Made by a program: the position numbers and the translations under genes
The notes under the pieces: model-generated
The model's database searches: none
Seen by the model: the letters and a program-made list of their open reading frames with translations, nothing else
Told to the model about the DNA's origin: nothing
Assembly: GCF_049243985.1 (NCBI RefSeq)
Contig: NC_135372.1
Coordinates: forward strand, 101,893,318 to 101,957,317
Direction of reading: 5' to 3'
Length of the DNA: 64,000 bases
DNA from: Paroedura picta
Taxonomy: Eukaryota; Chordata; Lepidosauria; Squamata; Gekkonidae
Shown: positions 56,606 through 64,000 of the stretch, one piece after another
How the letters are laid out: each line of letters starts with the position of its first letter
Numbering within the stretch: the stretch's first letter is position 1

Positions 56606-57694
56606 TGTCATGAATGTAATTAGTTTATCAAGAGAGGAAGAGAGCAACATCAGTTACTTACATTGGGCTCAACAGTAGTTTTGTCACTCGAACTGAAAAG
56701 CACACAAAAGTCTCAAGCACTTCTCTGACCAGTATACCTTCAGAAATCTGGTTCACAATGACCCCAGAATGATTGGGAAAGGCCATGTTTCCATATCAGA
56801 ACCGCTGCTGTTTCCCTGCAACAAGAGACTTGAAGAAAAAGCCATATTGCCATCTGGTGTCTATGCCTATAGTACATTACACTAAAACTTCAGTTGAATA
56901 TACAACACATGGTTTTGCTAAAGACTGTCAAAACGTGTATATGTCCAAAATAAATCATCAATGGAAAATGAATAGTTATTTGGCTTCTAATAAAATGGCA
57001 AATGAAAATAGGTAAATAATAGAACAGTCTGTTGTGGCAGAAATTACATTATTATTAAGAAACTTAAAAATGAAATATCTCTTTAATGTTACTGTTTCTC
57101 AGGATAGGTCTGTGGTTTATCTCCACTTTGAAACTCTGATTCCACAGACAGAGTTAGCTGTAGTAAAGAAAGGCCTTCCGCTGGAATCTTGGGAAACTGA
57201 TATACTGTAGGAATAATCAACAGCTGATACTTCATGCAAATATTTAGCAGTCCTTTTGGCCAATCATTTATCTCAGTTTATGACACTATAAGTCTGCCTT
57301 TACTAAACTGGCTCCTTATTTGATCATCTTATATGGAAGATTTCATTTTAAAACTGTAGTTATTTATGAACCACAGATAATGTTTCCTTGCTACATTCAA
57401 AATTTAAGGACTGCCTACTCCCATATAACTCTACCCAAGCACTATGGCCATCTTCAGGGGCTTTGCTTTGGGTGCCCCTGTCATGGGTGGATGATACCCA
57501 CATGGTCCATGTGTTTATATCCTCTTATTAGTCATCCTCCATTTAAGGAGTCAGAAGCCTATGCACATTGCTCTGTTTCTCAGAACAGATTAATAATTGT
57601 TACTTGGGAATAAGCTCCATTGAATTAAGTGAGATATCAATCAGCTTCTCTCAAATAGTACTAAATGGCATAAAGACTTAAAAAAAACCCAGAT

Positions 57695-57970
57695 GATATA
57701 GAAGAAGAGCTGGGGGGGGGGTTATACCCCACTGTTTACTACCAGAAGAAGTCTCAAAGCGGCTTACAAACACCTTTTTCTTCCTCTCCCCACAGCCGAC
57801 ACCCTGTGAGGTAGGTGGAGCTGAGATAGCACAAAGAAAACTGCTCTGAGAGAACTGTGACTATCCCAAGGTCACTCCACTGGCTTCATGTGAAGGAGTG
57901 GGGAATCAAACCCAGTTCTCCAGATTAGAGGCCACCACTCTTTAACCACTACACCACACTGTCACACTAG
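57695..57970 (-). repeat. tRNA-derived SINE
   Basis: 'agaagaagagctgggggg' at left with an expanded G run, 'gtctcaaagcggcttacaaa' in the body, and 'aaccactacaccacactgtc' at right. Confidence 0.85.
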
Positions 57971-59697
57971 TTCTCAATAGTGCCTCAAGGAGCAGGGGTA
58001 CCTGTTACACAGTGTCCCCATTTTATCCATCCTCATCTTCAGCTGCTGTGACCCCTTTATTTATTCTTCCTTACCCTCACCCTGTTAAAGAGTGCTGTTC
58101 CTTTAATTTGTCCCTGCAGTCTTTTCACTGTGTTTGGAGCTCATCTGCTGGTCCTACTTCACCCAGGGAGCAGTTCTGCTAGTGTTTGCTCTCAAATGGC
58201 TGACCCTCTTGGGCTCTAGGGCCTATCTAGTCCTTGAGAATTGTATTGGATGCTATGAGCTGTCAGCCACTAAGAATGAACTTGGCCTTCTCTTTGCAGC
58301 CTCCTTTCCTTGCAGCCTTCACCCCCTTTCTCAGCTGGGCCTGCCTGCCTGCCTGCCTGCCTTCTCACAAGGTTCCAGTGTAAGGAAGAGGAGACTTCTG
58401 CACTTGCTGCAGCCCTGCCCCCACCCCAGCTGGCAGGGGTTCAGGAGACTCATGCATGACTTTTGTGGTCTTCCTCCCTAATATGTATAGATAGGGTGTG
58501 GGTGGGGGTGTGCTTGGCACCATTTTCCAGTTTTTGTCACCCAAGTCCCATGGCTGCCTCATGCTGACTGCTTTGCCTTGAGTCTCAGTGAGCAAGATGA
58601 GCTATAAATAAAGTAAACAAATTCATACAATTAAATTAATGATGGCTTTATACTATGACCGAAATGAGACACTGGTGAGATATTTACATTATTAATGGGA
58701 ATGTTCAGGGCTCCCCCCCCCCCCGCTTAACTTGTTCAGTGTTACTGCAAGGACTGCTTGCAAATGACTAATCAATTCTATGAATTAAAAAAAAAAGGTG
58801 GTCATTTGTCATCCTTCAACAAGAACAAAATATTCCATTCAAGCAAGACAGTGTCACTGAACTGCTCTTATTCGGATAAATGAGCCTCCTCCACACATTT
58901 GAGCAGAACAAATTTCTGTTTGTGCTTTTGCCCTAAGGAGGAATGATTACAAGCCATTCATGGGTGGGGGATAGTTTGGATACCTTGATGTCTTTAATCA
59001 ACTGGATGTGCCATACCATTCCCATTAATAACTCTCCCTCTCTCTCTCACACACACACACTTCTTTCCTCATACAGTAATAGTAATATGTAATGGAAAAA
59101 ATACAGCTGCATTAGTTATCTCTGTCTCTTAAAAAAACATACCATGGCAGTTCCTAAACAGGGCTGCTACTATTCAGCAATTCTGAACAAACATGAGATT
59201 TGATAGCAAGATTAAAATGAATCCTCTGGGGATATCATTGATTCACTATTTTTAAAAAATCCTGTGCCTATGACTATGTACATAGATATTAAAATCTGCA
59301 GACAGTCCCAGAAGCAAGAGGAACGGAGAATGAGCAAAATTTACATGTATCAAAGGTTGAAGGGCTTCCCCTCTCCACCTGGTAAACAGGAACAGAACTA
59401 ATGGTAGATGCCCAAAATATGACCAGACACCTAGTTGAAGTAAGGTTTCGTGACTACTGCGTAGGCAACATTTCTCAAAACGATGTCACAAAAGAGCTGT
59501 GCAAACTGAGCTGAGCAAAATTAGGTTCTGGTGTGTTTGGGTGAGTGGTAAGGAAAGATTAATGTGCCTGAGGGTCTAACAGTTCGTTATAATACAACGT
59601 CGCCCTCTTGTGGGAAGCGTTCACTCTAAATAACGGCATTTGTATAAAACAAAGTTTGAATTGAGGGACACCTTTAAGACCAAAAGAGTTTTATTCA
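57971..59697. other. Intergenic with simple repeats
   Basis: (TGCC)n at 58339-58362, CT/CA repeats at 59033-59061, and C and A runs near 58713 and 58787. No gene found. Confidence 0.3.
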
Positions 59698-60692
59698 GAC
59701 CATTTCCGCACGGAGGGCTAAAACACGAGTGGCCTCCTGCTTGCAAATGCAGGATGGTAAACCTCATGTTTGCAGCCCTCCTCATGGGAGAGCCTTCCTG
59801 CGTTTTCCTTCTGCCCTGTCATGGCTTTTTGCCTCCCAACAAAGCTGCAAGGGAAAGCAAAACAAACTTCTCCCTCCCCCCTCTCCTCGGCTTGTCAATC
59901 ACAGCAGGCCATGAATCACAGTACAGCAGTTATCTCGTGGACTTAAACTTTCTTCCCCACCCGAGCCCCCCGCCCCAATTTTTAAAGACACTTCCACATT
60001 GCTATGGAGAAATGCCAGAATGTTAAAACATTCCCTCCCCCCTTTTGGGATTTGTGGTGTTTTGGACTCTGTTTATGTCTCGGTGGATTTGTGAGAAGTT
60101 AACCATGGTTACTGGAGCTTAAAGAGTGCTTGTGTGTGAACAGTAGGCTTCAGAACAAGCAGCATGCATGCCTGGATGATCGGGAGATCATCCTCCCCCC
60201 CCTTTTCCAGCTCATTCACCAACTTCCCTCCTTTTTCAGCTCATTCCACACCTCCAGAAAAGAGAAATGGGGCTGTGTTCTGCCTGCCTGATCCCACAAA
60301 GACCGTGGACACTTTAAAGAAGATTTTATTTTACCTTTGACAATGCTGCTCTGTGGTTGCTCTGCAACATGGACCATACTATTTAAAAAAAAAAAAACTT
60401 GGACCAGGAATTGGAGAGGGGAGGGCGGGTGTGAGGGCAGGGCAATGCTACAGAGCCTATTGCATGTTTCCCCCTCCATACAGGCTTGCCCCTGGTTGCC
60501 CACTGATGGGATGAGAGATAAATAGTGGCAAATCCACTTTTTGCAATTTCCCTCAATTTTCCCGAGGCAAATCTGGGCAAAACGTGAGCCAGCCCCCAGA
60601 CAGCCTCAGGATGCAGGCAACGTCATGTGAAGGGGGCTCTAAAATGCACCAGCAATCAGAGGCTGTCCAGGGACAGATTCCTCATGCAGAAA
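59698..60692. mobile_element. Putative non-autonomous DNA transposon, about 1 kb
   Basis: The left end ACCATTTCCGCACGGAGG pairs with the reverse of the right end, ACCATTTCTGCATGAGG (14 of 17). The interior is GC-richer than its surroundings, with C-rich and A-rich runs and no transposase frame. No target duplication could be confirmed, so the family is open. Confidence 0.4.
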
Positions 60693-61343
60693 TGGTATCA
60701 AGTTAGAACATTTCATGTGCACACACACTTCCTCAGATCCAATGAAATGGAAGTTAGCAGTCCATACGTATAGGTAGAGGCAAGGCCGGATTTACTAACA
60801 GGCTAAGTAGGATGAAGCCTAGGGCCTCAAAATCTAGCTGTCCTCCAGCCAAGTTGTATAATATTTTTGACATTGTCAAAGTCCTTTCTTAAACATGCTG
60901 CCATAACACACAATTCTTCAATAATTTATTCCATGCTCTGTTCACTCTTTAAATTTGGTGGGCTGTTCGGCTTTTAAAACTGACTTTGTCGTTCATGATC
61001 AGAGATATTATATTTTAATATTTGCATGTACTTAAGAGTAGCAATGCTGACTTATTTCTTGGGAATAATGTCCTACCATCCACAAAATTCAGCCTGGCTA
61101 TTGTTGCTGCATCATATGCATTTAAGAAATCTTGTTAGCAACCTATTTGTATGATAATCTCATCACACTGGAGCTCTCCCATCAATGATGGTCCTAGGAG
61201 ATAGACATACCCTCTTCCAGGTTAGTCATTAAATGATGAAAGTTTAAGACTACCAGATTTTCTTGTGCTCTACCCTTGCGTCCATTTACAAGTGCACTGC
61301 TGCTGCTACCTTTGCAGAGCCAGTTCTTGCTTGCTGGAAGAGA
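60693..61343. other. Unannotated, no gene seen
   Basis: 60778-60860 ('ggccggatttactaacaggc', 'agcctagggcctcaaaat') looks like a common repeat piece. Nothing else. Confidence 0.3.
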
Positions 61344-61726
61344 ACAGAAGTCAAACTTGCACTGGTTACAGGCTAAGGTTTCATGAATCTATCCTTAGTG
61401 ACAATTAGCTACAATAAAACAAACAGCCCATAATGTCTGTTTTTTAGAAGAAAAAGAGTTGGTTCTTATATGCCATTTTTCTCTACCGGAAGGAATCTCA
61501 AAGCGGCTTACAATCTCCTTCCCTTTCTTGTCCCCACAACAGACACCCTGTGAGGTAGGTGAGGCTGAGAGAGCTCTGATATTACTGCTCAGCCAGAGCA
61601 GCTTTATCAGTGCTGTGGCAAGCCCAAGATCACCCAGCTGGCTGCATGTGGAGGAGCGGGTAATCAAACCCAGCTGGCCAGATTAGAAGTCCGCACTCCT
61701 AACCACTACACCGAGTTGACTCTCAG
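61344..61726 (-). repeat. tRNA-derived SINE with the same flank as the 20.6-kb copy
   Basis: The SINE (61446-61726) is the best-preserved copy of its family here and ends 'cctaaccactacaccgagtt'. The 100 bp to its left (61344-61445) is about 90% identical by eye to 20604-20707, so a unit larger than the SINE has been copied. Confidence 0.85.
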
Positions 61727-63539
61727 GGTTGAATTGCTGAGCTGTGGATGCTTGTGGAGAGAACTCAGGAAAGTCATGCTCTCATTGTGCAGGATTCTCG
61801 GGAGGATATAATGAAAGAGAGCAGAATGATGTAAATCATTTCGTAGGGGAAAGCAGAAGCAAATAAATAAATAAATTCCTTTGTAAAAGAAACGTTTGCA
61901 AGTGATGTGTTTTTGATTTTTTTTAAGCAGATGAAGTGAAGAGCAAATAGAAGATGCTGGATACATTTTAAAATGAAATGAAGAATACATTGGTTGAAAT
62001 GTCTCTTATTCAATTTACAGGTATGGGAAATTGTAGTGCTGCTTGTGACATCATCCTAAACTTGTTTCTACTGGAATCTCTTTTACTGAAGCCTATTCTT
62101 GGTACATAGCAGCAGGGGGCGCTCTTGTGCTGGCTTCCAGGCCAGGGGCTGTACTATGAATAATGATGATGGGTGTGCCAGCAATTGAGACAAACAAGCA
62201 GAGAAAGAGATGGGTTTTGCATTTGGGATGCTGTGCTGGCTGAAGGCTGGTTCTCAGCAACATCTGCTTGGAGAGTTTAAAGTAATGTATTAAACTAGAC
62301 AACTGACACATAATAAAGAAAGGTGAATAAAGTTAAATCAAGCTGTGACAGCCTGAGTTTGCTGCTTTCAGGCAAAGAAGAACAATTCCTGCCTGATTGT
62401 GTCTATAGTTTCCACTGGCAAATGACAAGGGAATTCCTCTGGACCAGCTGCTCTGTTGGGCTGGTGATGCTTGAAAATGGCTTTTCACATCTGCAAAAAA
62501 TGTTGGGAGCCATTGCAAGATTTGTGCCAGTTTTCTACAGAGATGACAGGAGGGGGAGAACAAAGAAACATTTCCAGATCTATATATCTAATAGCAACAT
62601 GACCCCCCCCCCCCCGCTGCCGCTGCTGCTGCCGCCAATCTGTGGATCCTTAAATCCAGGACCAACCCCGATGCTAAACATTTTCCTGTAAACTTAGGGT
62701 ACTCCTCATGTTTGCAGAAAAACTGTGAAAAGTTTTTTCATATACATTAGGGGGTTAAACTCCCCCCAAGCAAAAAACAAAAAACAATAAGCGTTGTCTG
62801 CTCTTGCAAAGAGAACGCACTTGCCAGTTGAGCTGGTGGGGCTACTGTCGCTGCTGATGTCAACTCTGGGCCTGGCTGCCATGCCGGAGGATGCCAGGAG
62901 CAGCTATTGTTCCGGGCCCGGCTGCCAAAGCAGCAGACTCCAGCTCTGGCTGCACCAATGAAGCAACGTAGGAGCCACTCCCTGCCTGGATGCTGAGAGC
63001 CACTTTGGGCTTGGAGTGGTCCCCAGATACCGATGCTGTTGCTGCAGGCGGGGCTGGAGTCCTGTGATGGAGGGGGAGGGGAGAAGTGGGATCCCCCCCT
63101 ACAAGTCTCACAGGCCTCCCACTTGTTAATGTATAATTTCTGAACCTTTAAAAGGAACATCTTGTAGAAGTTGCCTCCTATCTTCACCTTATGCTTTCTT
63201 ATTTGAGAGTAAGCCCCATGGAACTTCATTCTGTGTAACCATTCATAAGCCCAAGCTTTCATCTCACACCTTACATGCCAGAGAGCACCAACTTATCACC
63301 AGCTGTGTGCTTCACTAAGAAATGTAGCCAAGTGAAGCTGCTTGAAGAGGACCTTTCCATGTTCTCTGTTTGCAAACATGCCTGCCACGTTCACACTTTT
63401 GTCAGATCAAATGTAAAGGTTTGGTGTACACCTACAAACAAACAAACAAACACCACAGTGTGTCAGGTGGTCTTGTAACGACAACTAAAATGAAATCCTT
63501 GGACAGCTTGTAGGCTGGAAAGGATTGCCCAGATCTGCA

Positions 63540-63540
<1 letters not shown>
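61727..63540. other. Intergenic, no gene seen
   Basis: A C run followed by GCTGCCGCTG-type trinucleotides lies at 62602-62637. 62810-63110 is moderately GC-rich with Ala/Ser/Pro-type frames on the minus strand but no splice signals or recognisable motif. (CAAA)n lies at 63435-63452. Confidence 0.3.

Positions 63541-63602
<62 letters not shown>
63541..63602. repeat. (ATA)n microsatellite
   Basis: About 20 perfect units. The poly-Tyr frame on the minus strand is an artefact of this repeat. Confidence 0.95.
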
Positions 63603-63603
<1 letters not shown>

Positions 63604-63753
63604 TGTGCTTCTGCTAGCTGTAATAGGGAAATAGCAAGGAATAGGTGGCCTACTTTGCATTAATTGCTTCAGTGTATAAGAGGTAAAAATAGTCAGTGCC
63701 ACCTGATTGCCTATAACTGACATTGTAATTCCCCCTTTGAATTTCTTCTAAAG

Positions 63754-63838
63754 CAGTGGTTCTCAACCTTCCTAATGCCCAACCATAAAATTATGCAAAT
63801 GTTCTTTCACAGAAATTAAACCAAAACTGACTAATGGC
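63754..63838. mobile_element. hAT-like MITE fragment
   Basis: 'cagtggttctcaaccttcct' is a widespread hAT-type terminus. 'aattatgcaaatgttctttc' follows and the other end is missing. Confidence 0.55.
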
Positions 63839-63885
63839 GTGTTCATTATTGTATATTAATTGTTTTTTTTCCCGGGGTTTCTCAG

Positions 63886-64000
63886 CTCAGTCCTGCCTCT
63901 TGTCCCACTGAGCTGCGCCACCACCTGGAGCGCCTGGCAGGAGACTGCGCTGCACTGAAGGTACTGCTGGAGTGGCTGGAGGCTGAGCAAGGGCGTCTGC
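63886..64000 (+). CDS. Probable exon of an unidentified gene, cut by the window end
   Basis: A pyrimidine tract and acceptor (tgttttttttcccggggtttctcag) precede a sudden rise in GC. Only one of three frames stays open to the window end. It reads CPTELRHHLERLAGDCAALK and then VLLEWLEAEQGRL, Leu/Glu/Arg-rich and compatible with an amphipathic helix, coiled coil or spectrin-like repeat. A second AG five bases on (63890) could be the real acceptor, and CTGAAG|GTACTG at 63960 could be a donor, although the frame stays open beyond it. In mouse the neighbours on this side are FAM72A and SRGAP2; the peptide does not resemble FAM72A, and I cannot match it to another family. Confidence 0.45.

Noticed and set aside
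62747-63262. 171-codon minus-strand frame with Ala/Ser/Pro-rich segments
   Set aside because: Moderately GC-rich DNA with no recognisable motif, start context or splice signals. Could be a repeat; not called as a gene.
63463-63723. Minus-strand frame with a poly-Tyr run
   Set aside because: Translation of the (ATA)n microsatellite.
1-64000. Retrovirus-like or other capsid-bearing elements
   Set aside because: I looked for LTR pairs and for gag-, pol- or env-like frames and saw none. All reverse-transcriptase remnants are of LINE type.

Overview
The window looks like a squamate reptile chromosome, possibly a gecko. It is AT-rich vertebrate DNA with large introns. It carries Bov-B (RTE) LINE copies, five SINEs of the Sauria type with a Bov-B-like tail (three with clean target-site duplications), many tRNA-derived SINEs, CR1-type LINE tails, hAT-like foldback MITEs and (TAA)n microsatellites. 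I recognised no bacterial, plasmid, CRISPR or retroviral sequence.

Three host genes can be placed. At the left end, exons 1 and 2 of cathepsin E (CTSE) lie on the minus strand (2495-2550 and 2192-2348); the rest of the gene runs off the left edge. Four coding exons on the plus strand between 19253 and 24339 join in phase. They encode a one-helix membrane protein that resembles RHEX, the erythroid adaptor found between CTSE and AVPR1B in mammals. The vasotocin/vasopressin V1b receptor gene (AVPR1B) is complete on the minus strand in two coding exons (38032-37093 and 34559-34240), giving 419 residues. Gene order and relative orientation match the human CTSE-RHEX-AVPR1B block, and this is the main support for the weakly conserved RHEX call. 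At the extreme right (63886-64000) a GC-rich open segment behind a good splice acceptor is probably the first visible exon of an unidentified plus-strand gene.

The remainder is introns and intergenic DNA filled with repeats. The clearest mobile-element events are a 5'-truncated Bov-B copy at 18003-18898 with an 11-bp target duplication, a 5'-truncated LINE of unassigned clade at 43549-44544 with a perfect 15-bp duplication, three Sauria-type SINEs with 12-14-bp duplications, and a 136-bp hAT-like foldback element at 15157-15292. Two GC-rich islands are not explained by these families. One is an array of direct and inverted units at 6829-7377 built around a recurring TTATGCACGG-like motif. The other, at 28478-29105, contains a series of near-perfect hairpins with CCAAT boxes in their stems.

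The three recognised genes are physiologically unrelated: an aspartic protease, an erythropoietin-pathway adaptor and a peptide-hormone GPCR. They share conserved synteny, not a pathway. All homology calls come from remembered family sequences and motifs; no database search was run.
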